The notes under the pieces were generated by a model. The model saw only the letters and a program-made list of their open reading frames with translations. It made no database searches and was not told where the DNA came from. 64,000 bases of DNA from Paludibacter jiangxiensis (GTDB lineage: Bacteria; Bacteroidota; Bacteroidia; Bacteroidales; Paludibacteraceae): NCBI GenBank assembly GCA_945870155.1, contig CAMBSB010000010.1, positions 1 to 64,000 of the forward strand, written 5' to 3'. A program made the position numbers and the translations under genes. This document shows positions 47,378-60,065 of the stretch, one piece after another; the first letter of the stretch is position 1, and each line of letters begins with the position of its first letter.

Positions 47378-47555
47378 GTGATTATTTTTTTATTTAATTA
47401 AGGACACATGTAACTCGCTACCGATAGCCATCGGGACGTTTAATATGAAATAAACGCTTGTTTTATGCTCGTTTCATTTGATTTTAATTTTGGGGTTTTG
47501 AATATAAAAAACAGAACTAATCGTCAAAGAAGCAAGGATAGGTTAATTTTGGAAA

Positions 47556-47927
47556 TTATTTGTTTTTCAGTATATTTTCAATGCGTGCAAGTAATTCTGA
47601 AGGGTTATATGGTTTTTCAATATAGTCAGTTGCACCTAATTTAATTAATTGTATTTTCTCATCGCTTTTGTCGATACTTGATAGTACAATAATAGGTATT
47701 TGTTTGAAGGCGCCACTACTTTGTAATTGTTCTACTAATTCTTTGCCGTTTAGTTCGGGCATCATTAAATCAGTTACAATTAAATCAGGCATACATCCAC
47801 CCTGCAATAATGCTAAGGCTTCAATCCCATTTTCGGCACTTACAACTTCATATTTACTAACTAAAATTGCTTTTGTAAGTCTCCTGAATTCATTTTTGTC
47901 ATCAACAATTAAAATTTTCTTTTTCAT
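47556..47927 (-). CDS. Single-domain response regulator (CheY-like)
   Basis: A 123-residue receiver without an output domain: acidic pair in ILIVDDKNE, phospho-acceptor Asp53 in VTDLMMPELNG, Thr/Ser in IVLSSID, Lys in YIEKPYNP. It could pass phosphate or bind a target. It sits between the kinases and the polysaccharide locus on the same strand. A -7 TATTTTTG (48020-48027) would give it a leader with a 14-bp hairpin. Confidence 0.92.
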   Translation of the reverse strand: MKKKILIVDDKNEFRRLTKAILVSKYEVVSAENGIEALALLQGGCMPDLIVTDLMMPELNGKELVEQLQSSGAFKQIPIIVLSSIDKSDEKIQLIKLGATDYIEKPYNPSELLARIENILKNK

Positions 47928-47969
47928 TTGTATTCTACCTTTAAATTTATTTTTTTATTTATATACGAA

Positions 47970-48002
47970 TGTCAGGAGAACATTTTTAATGTTCTCCTGA
48001 CA
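47970..48002. terminator. Strong hairpin between lruC-like and response-regulator genes
   Basis: TGTCAGGAGAACAT (47970-47983) and ATGTTCTCCTGACA (47989-48002) form a perfect 14-bp stem with a five-base loop. It may end the LruC transcript. It also lies in the predicted leader of the downstream response regulator. Confidence 0.7.
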
Positions 48003-48019
48003 ATACTGATTTTAATGCT

Positions 48020-48027
48020 CAAAAATA
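48020..48027 (-). promoter_or_regulatory. -7 element of the response-regulator gene
   Basis: TATTTTTG on the minus strand, about 95 bases before the ATG. The 14-bp hairpin at 47970-48002 lies between it and the gene. Confidence 0.45.
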
Positions 48028-48062
48028 GATATATTTTTCTGAATTTACACTATACTTTACTG

Positions 48063-50165
48063 CTATTTTGTAAATATTTTATTTGAATCTCTGTAGCCGT
48101 TAAAATTTGAATACCAATCCATATAATTGAATCCTAAACTAGCTCTCCAACTATTAAAATTTGTATATCCATTGGTTATCGATTCTTTTTCAGTAGGATA
48201 ATCAAACTCAGTTGGAATATTTATAGCCCATGGTAGATAATTGTCTGACATATAGTATTTTCCTTCAGCTAAATTGCTATCATCATCACCATGTCCAAAT
48301 AAGCTTTTATCAGCTAATGTTGTAGGGGCTGATCCTGGTAAATGAACTTCTTTTCCTCTTTGTCCATCAATAAAAATAAATGGATTAAATGGTGCAGTAC
48401 CAAGTTGACTAAATGGAACGGCATTTACAAATTCAATTTTTAAAGTTACAATGCCAGGTGTTACATAAGGTTGACCTTTAACTACATTCACGCTTTGTCC
48501 ATTCCCTGGATGAGGTGTTACTTTAAAAGCATTATCAAAGGCAATAATTACAGCTTTAGCTTGATTGTTCTCTGTGCCATTCGAAGCCGCATTAATCAAA
48601 TTCTGAGTAAGTTTTTGACCTGTAACCGAAAGTACATTATTTGCAGGGGTATTAAATTCAATTCCAAAACCATTAACTTTTGATCCACCAATTGCTCTTA
48701 CTCTTAATTTAACATCGATCGACTTAACTAAATTTTGAGCATTGGTGGCCATATAGTAATTATAATCTACTACCAAATCATTAAAATCATAGTCTCCTTT
48801 ACTTGGCCATAAATCTTCGAATGCTAAAGAAGCATATTTATTTACACCTGGGTAGAAGTTGTCGAATGCTTTTGTAGGATCGTTTGGATAGTCGTCAGAG
48901 CCATCTGGAACACCATCATTGTCGGCATCTTTAGGTGAATCTATGGATTGATAAAAGCCATCTTTTACTGCTGTAAAAGGACTTACTGAAGCATAGAAAA
49001 CGGCATCGTTAAAATCATCGTCCGAACCATTATCACGTTTTAAATCTTCAAAACCAATTAATAATAATTTGCGTTGATTATCTTTTAAAACTACATTGTG
49101 TTTTCTGAGATTTGGATCTGTTTCAGGATTAAAAAGCTTGTTTGAATAAAAATCAAGATTACTTGTTTTTATGGTTGCTCCATTTCCAGTCCAACCATTT
49201 GATCTAAAATGCCAAGCTACAGAAGTTCCAGCTGGGAATACATTGGTGTATTTAGCTTGTTGTGTATTATAATATAATAATTGAACTTTATTACCAGATC
49301 TTAATCCACCTCCTGAATTTATATAAGATGTATTTGGAAAGACCAATGTAGATCTTGTTATTGCAGATTTATTTGCTGGTGGGTTGTTTGTAGGATATGA
49401 ATAATATGCCAATGTATTTAAGTTTCCAGCTCCTTCATGTACAAAAGTAACCCAAACTTCGGCATCTTCTACAAGCACAATACTACCATCATCTTCGCTA
49501 GCTAAAAATTCGGGGTGAGAAACACCTAATTTTATTCTTTCAGGTAATGACGCATTAACATCTGCTAAAAAATCATTGTCAACTATGTCGTTAGTTGCTA
49601 ATAAATTGTTTGGTACTCCTAAGTTATTCCAATTAGCAAAAGCATAAAAATCATTTACTTGCCAAAAAGTAGTTACCCAAAAAATTGAAGCTTGGTTTGC
49701 TTTGTATGGAGAAACATTTGACCTGCTTTTTTCAACACTGTTTCCACCAATTACAACATTGATGTCTTCTTTATCAAGTTTTACAACCTGATAACTTGGC
49801 AGACCAATGTGCTTTACCAAAATACTTAAGCTATCTAAGGTAGTAGCTGGTGAAATTTTGGTTATTAATAATCCTTGTGAATTTGTCATACCTTTAAAGA
49901 TTAGTAAATCTTTACTGTTTTCTTTAATTGTTCAATCTTCATTTAAAGGGTTTTTTGAATATAGTTCTACTCCAACTCCACTAATTACTTGATTAGCATT
50001 GTTTAGAGTTGTAATAGTAACATTGTATTCTTTGATAGTTTTAAATTCGAACCCGGCTGAGTTAATATTGTCTTCTACTATATCATCGATTTGATTTTGC
50101 AAACAAGACGACACTGATAATGCTAAAGTAAAAACCAAAAGGCTTATAAAATTTAACTTTTTCAT
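48063..50165 (-). pseudogene. LruC-domain lipoprotein gene interrupted by an in-frame TGA
   Basis: One frame of about 700 codons carries a single TGA at 49934-49932. Before it are a lipoprotein signal (lipobox SVSSC) and YNVTITTLNNANQVISGVGVEL ... SKNPLNED (shown in part); after it comes TIKENSKDLLIFKGM without a frame change. The remainder has a DUF4114-like part (LLIGFEDLKRDNGSDDDFND), a Ca-binding DADNDGVPDGSDDYPND repeat, and a LruC/DUF4842 part (AFEDLWPSKGDYDFNDLVVD). A GGA-to-TGA change would explain it. The 608-residue remainder could start at an ATG (49889) but lacks a signal peptide. Confidence 0.85.
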
Positions 50166-50216
50166 TTTATTTGTTTTAATTTGTGAATTTCATTTTTTTT
50201 TATTTGGAACTTTAAA

Positions 50217-50232
50217 ATCAAATGTTGTGCCA
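50217..50232 (-). promoter_or_regulatory. Candidate sigma-54-type promoter of the LruC gene
   Basis: On the minus strand TGGCAC, five bases, then TTGAT. This matches the sigma-54 consensus TGGCAC-N5-TTGCA in sequence and spacing, except A for C in the -12 GC. It lies 52 bases before the ATG, and the NtrC-type activator gene is next upstream. An alternative is a weak -7 AACATTTG at the same place. Confidence 0.45.
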
Positions 50233-50337
50233 AAAAGATAATATTCAGATTAACAAATAGTTGCTGTTTTCTAATTCAAATATAACTCTTCGATTTTGAA
50301 GTATTGTGCTTCGGAAACGAACAAGAACAAGCTATAA

Positions 50338-51711
50338 TTATAATTCAATACTGTATTTTTGCAGTCTTCTATATAATGCATTCCATTCAATATTCAATAA
50401 ACGTGCTGCTTCGGATTTATTGTTTTTTGTCAGATGTAATGCATTCATTATTGTTTGTTTTTCAATTACCTCTAAATCGAAAGTATCAAAGATATTCATA
50501 TTTACAGGTTTGTTAAAGCTTTCAATAATGGAGAAATTTTGAGTTCTCAAAACGCCATCATTACATAGTATTATGGCTCGTTCAATAATATTACGCAGTT
50601 CACGAATATTGCCGGGGAAACTATAATTTTTAAGCATTTCATAAACATCAGTGTGAATCTCTTTGATGTTTTTAGCCATTTTAACTGAAAACGACTCGAT
50701 AAAATAATCTACTAATTCTGGAATATCCTCCTTACGTTCGCGTAAGGGTGGGAGGTATATTATAAAAGTTCCAACCCTGTGAAAAAGGTCAATTCTAAAA
50801 TTCTTTCCGCTCGAGATTTCTTCAATTGGTTTATTTGTGGCTGCAACAATACGAATATCATATTTTTGTTGTGATTGACTTCCAACTTTTGTATAGGTTC
50901 TATCTTCTAATACACGAAGTAATTTTACTTGTAGGCCGTGTGTCATTTCACCAATTTCATCCAAAAAGAGTGTGCCTTTATTTGTAGTCTCAAACCAACC
51001 GGCTTTGTCACTTATGGCTCCAGTAAAACTTCCTTTTTTATGTCCAAAAAACTCGCTTTCGAATAAACTTTCAGGAATGGCCGACATATTTACTGCACCA
51101 AAAAATTCGGATTTTCTTTGACTTATATTGTGTATTCCTCTGGCAACAAGCTCTTTTCCTGTTCCACTTTCGCCTAATATGAGTACTGAAGTATCAGGTG
51201 TTTGTGCAACCATACTCATTTGCGATTTCAAATCTTTTACTGCTTTTGAAGAACCAATTATTTCAACTCCAAACTCATTTTCAACAATTTGTTTTAGTTG
51301 TATGTTTTTGTTTTTTTCTACTTTGTAATTCTTATTTAATTCTGCAAATTTTTGTGTTTTTTCTATCGACATCCAAATGTCGGCAGGTGTAAATGGTTTT
51401 TTAAAATAATCAACAGCACCCAATCGTAATGCCTCAATAACTGTATCCATATCACCGGAATCACTTATCATTATCACTTCAATATTAGAGTGTTCTTCTT
51501 TAATTATTTTCAATACTTCCAATCCATCCATTTCGGGTAATCTATAATCACATATTATATAGTCGATTATTTCAGATTTCAGTATTTTAAATGCTATAGA
51601 AGGTGCTTCCGCTGTAAAAACATTGAAACGTTCTTTTAATATGGAACTTGAAAGTTTTCTGTAAATTGGATCATCGTCAATAATCAATATGCTTAAAAGA
51701 TTGCTTGTCAT
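50338..51711 (-). CDS. NtrC-type sigma-54-dependent response regulator
   Basis: A 457-residue activator. Receiver (about 1-120) with LIIDDDP, acceptor Asp in ICDYRLPEMDG, and Lys in YFKKPFTP. AAA+ domain (about 150-370) with Walker A GESGTGKE, sigma-54 contact loop GSFTGA (the GAFTGA variant), Walker B GTLFLDEIGEM and arginine finger region. Fis-type HTH at the C-terminus (KNNKSEAARLLNIEWNALYRRL). It activates sigma-54 promoters after phosphorylation, probably by the kinases encoded upstream. The LruC gene is the nearest candidate target. Confidence 0.95.
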   Translation of the reverse strand: MTSNLLSILIIDDDPIYRKLSSSILKERFNVFTAEAPSIAFKILKSEIIDYIICDYRLPEMDGLEVLKIIKEEHSNIEVIMISDSGDMDTVIEALRLGAVDYFKKPFTPADIWMSIEKTQKFAELNKNYKVEKNKNIQLKQIVENEFGVEIIGSSKAVKDLKSQMSMVAQTPDTSVLILGESGTGKELVARGIHNISQRKSEFFGAVNMSAIPESLFESEFFGHKKGSFTGAISDKAGWFETTNKGTLFLDEIGEMTHGLQVKLLRVLEDRTYTKVGSQSQQKYDIRIVAATNKPIEEISSGKNFRIDLFHRVGTFIIYLPPLRERKEDIPELVDYFIESFSVKMAKNIKEIHTDVYEMLKNYSFPGNIRELRNIIERAIILCNDGVLRTQNFSIIESFNKPVNMNIFDTFDLEVIEKQTIMNALHLTKNNKSEAARLLNIEWNALYRRLQKYSIEL

Positions 51712-51789
51712 GATTAACTCCTTTATATTTGTGATTTTGGGCTTTTGAAAATGATTGTATTTGACTTTTTGATAAAAAATACTTTTAAA

Positions 51790-52884
51790 TTAATGTGTTT
51801 CTGGAAGTTTAATTGTGAATTCGGTGCCTTGTCCAATACTACTTGTTACATTTAAAGTCCCATCGTTTTTCTTTATAAAATCTTTTACAAGCATAAGTCC
51901 TAGCCCTGTACCTTGTTCGTTATCTGTACCGGAACTTGTAAAATGTTGGTTTTCTTTAAATATTTTCTTCAATGCTTCGTCTGACATTCCAACACCGGTA
52001 TCTTTTATACAAATTTCAACTGAATTATCCTTTTGTTTAGCAATAATTGTAATTTTACCCATGTTTGGAGTAAACTTAATTGAATTCGAAATTATATTTC
52101 TAATCACAGTGTTCATCGAAACCTCATCGCACCAAGCTTCCAAATTTTCCGGAACATCCATGGATATTGAGATGTTTTTGTTTTGAGCCACTCCTTCAAG
52201 AAGTTGTACACAACTTGCAATTAATTGGAAAACGTTGGTGTTTTGTAAATGAAGTTGAACGCGGTTGTCCTGAACTCTTGTCCATTGTAATAAGCTGTTT
52301 AACAAGGTGCTGGTGTCGTTAGCCCTTATTCTTAAATGATGTATGATTTCAATAAAATCTTCGCTCGATGTATCAAAATAACCTTGATCAATGGCGTCAA
52401 TGGTTTGTAAAATTGCTGAAAGAGGAGAGCGAATGTCATGCGCAATTATTGAATACAATTTATCTCTCGACCGAATCATGTCAATAATAGTTTTTCTTGA
52501 TTCGGCTAGTTCAATATGGTTTTTTATACGGACTAATAGTTCTTCATTTTTAAAAGGTTTGGTAATATAATCCACACCACCGGCATCAAAACCTTCCACA
52601 ATATTTTCTGTTTGATCGTTTGCTGTTAGAAAAATTATTGGAATTTCTTTCCATTTTTCAACCTTTTTAATCATTCTACAAACTTCATATCCATCTACAT
52701 CAGGCATCATTACATCTAAAAGGATAAGCGATGGGATTTCAGTTTCCAAAAAATCAATTCCCAGTGCGCCACTTTCTGCTGTGCTAGCTTTGAACCCATA
52801 ATTTTCAAGTGTTTTTGATGTAAAAAGAAGATTCATGGGATTATCATCAATAATTAAAATATGCTTGTCTTTAAAATTGTCCAT
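51790..52884 (-). CDS. Receiver-histidine kinase hybrid
   Basis: A 364-residue soluble protein with the receiver first (about 1-125; acceptor Asp57 in LLDVMMPDVDG, Lys in YITKPFK) and then a histidine kinase: His149 in YSIIAHDIRSPLSAIL, the N-box region RNIISNSIKFTP, DTGVGMSD and GTGLGLMLVK. There is no membrane span or separate sensor domain, so it takes its signal from a partner through the receiver. It lies 78 bases upstream of the NtrC-type gene, likely in one transcript. Confidence 0.93.
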   Translation of the reverse strand: MDNFKDKHILIIDDNPMNLLFTSKTLENYGFKASTAESGALGIDFLETEIPSLILLDVMMPDVDGYEVCRMIKKVEKWKEIPIIFLTANDQTENIVEGFDAGGVDYITKPFKNEELLVRIKNHIELAESRKTIIDMIRSRDKLYSIIAHDIRSPLSAILQTIDAIDQGYFDTSSEDFIEIIHHLRIRANDTSTLLNSLLQWTRVQDNRVQLHLQNTNVFQLIASCVQLLEGVAQNKNISISMDVPENLEAWCDEVSMNTVIRNIISNSIKFTPNMGKITIIAKQKDNSVEICIKDTGVGMSDEALKKIFKENQHFTSSGTDNEQGTGLGLMLVKDFIKKNDGTLNVTSSIGQGTEFTIKLPETH

Positions 52885-53480
52885 TTTTTCTATTTTTTAA
52901 AAATTAATTAAATGTATAAGTTAAATTCAATTTGATATTGATTTAAAAGGATTGATTCTCGTTTTTGAATTACTTATTAAAAGTATTTTTTTGAATAGTT
53001 TTGATTATTAGAACATCGAAAATTAAATGATATTTTCAATTTAATTGTAATTGTTTTGTATGGTATTTTGCAAATTATTGATAAGCAGCATTTTACATAT
53101 TTATTTTAATTACTATATAAATTTAGGTAATTTAAAAAAGAATATATTTTAAAACCAAATGAATCTGTTTGGAATATAATACAAAATCCAAACATGTTAA
53201 TTATATTATAATTTTCACACTTAAAAAAAGTAAAATAAATTGATTATTAAGGAATTGAGAATACTAATTTTTATAATCAATTTAGGGAGTTTAGGGGTTA
53301 AATATTATTTATAACAAGCTTATAATGTAAAGCAAACTGTCTATAAATAAATAATTAATATGCAAAGATAATTATATTTTTACATTTTAGTTGAAAAAAA
53401 ATAAAATTATTTTTGAAATGTAGTAGAAAAATAATTATTTGGAATAATTATATGTTTTTAAAATAAAACTATATCAAACT
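52885..53480. other. AT-rich intergenic region between kinase genes
   Basis: About 600 bases without a credible ORF. A minus-strand -7 TATCTTTG (53363-53370) may serve the downstream receiver-kinase gene with a long leader. I see no other structure. Confidence 0.5.
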
Positions 53481-56400
53481 TTATGACATAAAAACTTGAA
53501 TTGTTTCTTTTAGTTTTTTGGTATCAATTGGTTTTGTTAGGAATTCATCCATCCCGGCGTCTAAACATTTTTGTCTTTCTTCCTTTAGTGCACCTGCTGT
53601 TAAAGCAATAATTGGAGTATGAATATTAAGCGTTTTTTCAAATTCTCTTATTCGTCTTGTGGCATCATTTCCATCCATCTCGGGCATTTGAACATCCATG
53701 AATATCATGTCATATCTATTATTCATTGCCATTTCTAAGGCCTCTTTTCCTGTTTTTGCTTCTTCTATATCGATATTTGGTAATATGCTACTAATCATTG
53801 CTTTAGCAAGGTACATGTTGAATAGATCATCATCTGCTATTAACAATTTATTAGTTTTAGTTTTAAAAGTGTTTGTTTGCATATTTACTTCAATATCATG
53901 GTTAATAATTGATTTTAACCCACTTATACAATTATATAATTCCCTGACTTTTACTGGTTTATTTAGAAAAATATTAATTCCTAATTTATTACATTCTTCA
54001 TAAAATGATGAATCTTCTGTTGATGAATTTAAAAGTACAAAAGTTTGCTTTGAAGTTGATGTTTTGAATTCTTCACAAATCTTTTTTATCATGTCTAATC
54101 CATCCATCTCAGTCATTTTGTTATCTACAAATATAACATCAACTGCTTTTTTTGATTGTAAAATTTTAAGAGCATCTGATTGATTATCAGCTGTGTCGCA
54201 CAGGATACCCCATGCAGTTATCATGTTTTTAAATATTTTTAAACTATTCTGATTGTCATCAATAATTAAAACACTATTAATTGACTCGATTGCTTGGTAA
54301 CTATCGTTTATTTCATATTCTACTTCAGTTTCTAAATTAAAACAGAAAGTTGTACCAAAATCTTTTTTACTTTCAAATAAAATTTCGCTGCCCATTTTCT
54401 GAGCCAATTTATCAGATATTATCAAACCTAAACCAGTTCCGCCAAATTTTCGTGTCGTTGAGCTATCGGCCTGACTGAATGCTTTGAATAATTTTAATTT
54501 TTGTTCTTCCGAAATTCCAATTCCAGTATCACGCACATAAAATGAGAAAACCCCTTTGTTATCAGCTTTTTTAGCGAATGCAACTCTTAGTTCAATTTCA
54601 CCAGCATTGGTAAATTTTACAGCATTACTTATAAGATTTGATAATATTTGAGTCAATCTAATTGGATCTACAAATGCAAATTTAGGTAAATCTTTTGATA
54701 TATCAAGCAACAGCTCTAAATTTTTCTTGTTAGCTTGAAATTTCACAATATCTAAACTATGTTCAATTAATTTTGAAATATCAGTTTTTACAATTTCTAA
54801 TTCTAAATGATTGGCTTCAATTTTTGAAAAATCAAGAATGTCGTTAATTACACCAAACAAATTATTGGCACAAGTATTTATGGCTGCAGTATATTGAAGT
54901 TGAACTTCACTTAGCTCAGTTTGTGTTAAAAGTTCAGAGAATCCTATTACACCATTTAAAGGAGTTCTTAATTCATGGCTCATGTTGGCAACAAATTCTG
55001 ATTTTGCTTTTGTTGCTTTTAATGCATTTTCTTTTTCAATGATTAATGTTTTGTTTAATTCAGATTGTTGAATCAAATTTAATATCATTTGACCAAAAAC
55101 AAAGAGTAGAGATTTTTCGTTTTCAGTATATAGATGTTGTTTTTTTATAGAATCGAATCCAATAAAACCTATACATTTATCATTATTCATTATAGGTACA
55201 GAAATCAGACTTTTAACACCTTTTAATTCCAATACAGTCTTTGTTAGGCCATTAAAAGCGTGAATGTCAGGAATATCTAATGTTTCGCCTTTTATATGTG
55301 CGTTTACCCATTCTTCCATTTGAGATAATGGAACATTCTGTAGTTCATTTATATGCGGTTCAATATCTGTTTCACACCATTCATAGGTATTATTACAAAC
55401 TTCATTAACCCAATCATAATTAAAAATTATTGCTCTGTCAGCTTCTAAAAATTGACTTAATTCACCCAATGATTTATTTATACTTGGTTCAATTTCAGAT
55501 AATTCTATGTTAATATATTTTGATGCCATTTTTATTAAAATGTCCTGTAATTGGGTCATTTTAAACAATTCATCTTTTATTTTATTTTGAGATGTAATAT
55601 CTTCTTTCACACCTAAAAAATGTGTAATTTCACCTAAATGATTTTTTATAGGCGAAATAGTGGCAGACTCACAATAAGTTTCACCATTTTTCTTAATATT
55701 TTCAAATTCACCTTTCCAAATTCCACCAGTAGTAATAGTTTCCCATAAGTTTTTAAAATCAGCTGAGTTAATGGTTTTTGAATTTAGGATTCTAGGGTTT
55801 TTCCCTATAACTTCTTCTTGAGTATATCCACTTATTTCGCAAAATTTTGTATTTACATATTCAATATCACCTTTCAAATTGGTTATTACAACACTTGAAT
55901 TACTTTGTTCAACAGCATTTGAAAGCATAGATAATTCATCTTCATTCTGTTTGCGTTTTGTAATATCATTTAGTATCCCAATTATCCCAATTAATTCATT
56001 TTTATCGTTGTAAGCAGGTGCTTTTAAAACATCGTACCATTTTTCTATTCCATTATATGAAATAATCTCTTCAATTTGCAAGGGTGTTTCAGTTGCAAGT
56101 ACTTGTGAGTCTTCTTGTTGATATTTAATTGCTAGCTCCCTAGGCCAAATATCAAAATCACTTCTGCCAATAAATAAATCAGGATTATCCAAACCAAACA
56201 TATTGGAAAATGCTTGGTTCACTATAACAAACTTATTATCAGTGTCTTTTAACCACAAAAGTCCTTGTTGGTTTTTCAATAAAGACTTAAAAAAGTGATT
56301 GTGTAATTGAGCCCGATCGTTATTAGTTTGAATATTTCCGGATTTCTCAAATTCATTATTTATTTGAATGCTTTCTCTATAATTAAATTGAGATAATTTG

Positions 56401-56516
56401 GGTGAAGGATTTAAATTATTTAGTTGGTTTATAATATCCCCCTTTTCAGACAAAAATTTGTCTAAATCTTTGATATCCTCAATTTTATTAATTATATTTT
56501 TAATAAAGTCTTGCAT
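53481..56516 (-). CDS. Hybrid sensor histidine kinase with PAS, GAF and two receivers
   Basis: A 1011-residue soluble protein without membrane spans. Two PAS domains (about 70-190 and 195-315; [16 protein letters not shown] and [21 protein letters not shown] with PAC parts), a GAF domain (about 325-490), HisKA with phospho-His in [12 protein letters not shown] (about 535), HATPase with DTGIGIS and GTGLGLIIS, then receiver 1 (about 770-885, acceptor in [10 protein letters not shown]) and receiver 2 (about 895-1010, [11 protein letters not shown]). There is no HPt, so transfer to the other regulators must use a separate or in-trans route. First gene of the signalling group. Confidence 0.95.
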   Translation of the reverse strand: MQDFIKNIINKIEDIKDLDKFLSEKGDIINQLNNLNPSPKLSQFNYRESIQINNEFEKSGNIQTNNDRAQLHNHFFKSLLKNQQGLLWLKDTDNKFVIVNQAFSNMFGLDNPDLFIGRSDFDIWPRELAIKYQQEDSQVLATETPLQIEEIISYNGIEKWYDVLKAPAYNDKNELIGIIGILNDITKRKQNEDELSMLSNAVEQSNSSVVITNLKGDIEYVNTKFCEISGYTQEEVIGKNPRILNSKTINSADFKNLWETITTGGIWKGEFENIKKNGETYCESATISPIKNHLGEITHFLGVKEDITSQNKIKDELFKMTQLQDILIKMASKYINIELSEIEPSINKSLGELSQFLEADRAIIFNYDWVNEVCNNTYEWCETDIEPHINELQNVPLSQMEEWVNAHIKGETLDIPDIHAFNGLTKTVLELKGVKSLISVPIMNNDKCIGFIGFDSIKKQHLYTENEKSLLFVFGQMILNLIQQSELNKTLIIEKENALKATKAKSEFVANMSHELRTPLNGVIGFSELLTQTELSEVQLQYTAAINTCANNLFGVINDILDFSKIEANHLELEIVKTDISKLIEHSLDIVKFQANKKNLELLLDISKDLPKFAFVDPIRLTQILSNLISNAVKFTNAGEIELRVAFAKKADNKGVFSFYVRDTGIGISEEQKLKLFKAFSQADSSTTRKFGGTGLGLIISDKLAQKMGSEILFESKKDFGTTFCFNLETEVEYEINDSYQAIESINSVLIIDDNQNSLKIFKNMITAWGILCDTADNQSDALKILQSKKAVDVIFVDNKMTEMDGLDMIKKICEEFKTSTSKQTFVLLNSSTEDSSFYEECNKLGINIFLNKPVKVRELYNCISGLKSIINHDIEVNMQTNTFKTKTNKLLIADDDLFNMYLAKAMISSILPNIDIEEAKTGKEALEMAMNNRYDMIFMDVQMPEMDGNDATRRIREFEKTLNIHTPIIALTAGALKEERQKCLDAGMDEFLTKPIDTKKLKETIQVFMS

Positions 56517-56666
56517 GTTTTTACCTTGGGTATTATAATAAATTCAAAAAATATTTGAGCTATTGAAGCTAGTTTGTTTTAAATATTTAATCCTAATTTT
56601 TAATAAATACTAAATCTACATTTTTCAAAAAAATAAATTTGTTTTTAAATGTAATTGTTATTGTTA

Positions 56667-56674
56667 CAAATATA
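56667..56674 (-). promoter_or_regulatory. -7 element of the hybrid kinase gene
   Basis: TATATTTG on the minus strand, about 150 bases before the ATG. No -33 TTG at usual spacing. Confidence 0.5.
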
Positions 56675-57054
56675 GAAACTTTTTTTTATTTTATAAGAAT
56701 TGTCAGTAAATTCAATTTCTAAATCAAAATAAATGCTTTAAATATTTTCAACTCGCTAAGTTAATAAATCATAACTAAAATTTTTTCTTTGAATTTATAT
56801 TGATTAATAATAGTTTAAATCCCACATAATCAAATAAATATGAATAATTTTAAATTTGATTTTTACGGGAGACATACCTTTACAAGAATCAGACCAAAAT
56901 TTTAAATTGTACGTTTATTCTAATTTTAAATTTATAGAAATCTATATCAGTACTATTTAAATTTTGTATTTTGATAATTAGTTTTGGAATTCATAAATAA
57001 TGTAATTTTAAGTACTGTTTTTTGTTGATAAGAATTATTTTGCCAGAGTTTTCG

Positions 57055-57062
57055 TATTTTTG
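57055..57062 (+). promoter_or_regulatory. -7 element of ligA
   Basis: TATTTTTG, about 120 bases before the ATG at 57182. TTTG and TTG sites nearby (57021-57042) are not at ideal spacing. Confidence 0.5.
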
Positions 57063-57136
57063 CATTTTAAAGATGAGTTTAAATACTTTTACTTTGAAAA
57101 CCTTGTTTTAAGTTTTTTTTAAGCATTTATGACTAA

Positions 57137-59215
<2,079 letters not shown>

Positions 59216-59381
59216 ACCAAACTTTTTTATTAAAAATGAGGGAAATATAATTAAAACTAGTATAAATAAAAAGCATCGCAAAAGTTCATCAAAATTTGAT
59301 TATCGTTCTTTATGCAACAACAAAAAAACAATTATTTACTGTTGTAAAGTCATTTTATTACAGAAAATGAAAAAAATCAAG

Positions 59382-59389
59382 TACTTTTG
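59382..59389 (+). promoter_or_regulatory. -7 element of the DUF6913-like gene
   Basis: TACTTTTG, about 60 bases before the ATG at 59451. Confidence 0.5.
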
Positions 59390-59450
59390 TAACCATAAAT
59401 CGATTTTAAATATCAATGTTTAAAAATGACTGTATATTTAGCTTAAAAGT

Positions 59451-60026
59451 ATGATAAACATGTTCGAAAAACTGATATGGTTTTTTTTTCAAAGTGATGT
59501 AAGAAAGTATTTAAAAGAGGAGATAAGGGATCGTCGTTTTGTTAATTATTCCAATGCAAAAACTATTTTACTAATTTTCGAAAGTGATTTATCTGAACAA
59601 AACTTACTGATACGAAATATTATTCAGCAACTAGTTTCAGATGGAAAAAAAGTAAAGTCATGGGGTTTTGTAAATAAAAAAGTAACAAGTTCTGCTATTC
59701 TTCAGGATTATAGGATATTACATCAAGGAAATCTAAATTTCCTTAAAAAACCAAACAATTTAATTTTAGATGAATTGTCACATATCAAATCTGATTTATT
59801 AATTGATTTGACAACAACCGAAATTATTCCACTTCAATATATTACCTTATATGCAAATGCAGCTTGTAAAACAGGTTTGAAAAAAACGAATATGAATTTT
59901 TATGATTTTATGGTAGATTTAAAACAGGAAAATTTAGATATTGAAAATAATAATGAAGCTGTAGATGCAAATACAGTTTACAATCAGATAATTTTTTATC
60001 TCAAAAGCATACAAACTAAAGATTAA
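59451..60026 (+). CDS. DUF6913-like conserved protein
   Basis: A 191-residue soluble protein of unknown function, similar to a Bacteroidota family commonly found upstream of dapA. Visible stretches are AKTILLIFESDLSEQNLLIRNIIQQL, VKSWGFVNKK and LLIDLTTTEIIPLQYITLYANAACKTGL (in part). The fold looks alpha/beta. Start is ATG 59451 or 59460. A T9 run near the 5' end encodes WFFFQ. The dapA -7 element follows its stop closely, so dapA may also be transcribed separately. Confidence 0.75.
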   Translation: MINMFEKLIWFFFQSDVRKYLKEEIRDRRFVNYSNAKTILLIFESDLSEQNLLIRNIIQQLVSDGKKVKSWGFVNKKVTSSAILQDYRILHQGNLNFLKKPNNLILDELSHIKSDLLIDLTTTEIIPLQYITLYANAACKTGLKKTNMNFYDFMVDLKQENLDIENNNEAVDANTVYNQIIFYLKSIQTKD

Positions 60027-60031
60027 AAGCG

Positions 60032-60039
60032 TATTTTTG
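60032..60039 (+). promoter_or_regulatory. -7 element of dapA
   Basis: TATTTTTG just after the stop of the upstream gene and 26 bases before the dapA ATG. Confidence 0.55.
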
Positions 60040-60065
60040 CAAAAAAATGAATTTCTATATACTGC

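Noticed and set aside
47420-47436. CCGATAGCCATCGG as an operator before the sugar transferase
   Set aside because: A short imperfect palindrome of a kind common between Bacteroidota genes; nothing ties it to regulation here.
49932-49934. TGA read as glycine (as in SR1/Gracilibacteria)
   Set aside because: The gene content is Bacteroidota and TGA ends other intact genes here (ligA, the GNAT gene). A point mutation or error is simpler.
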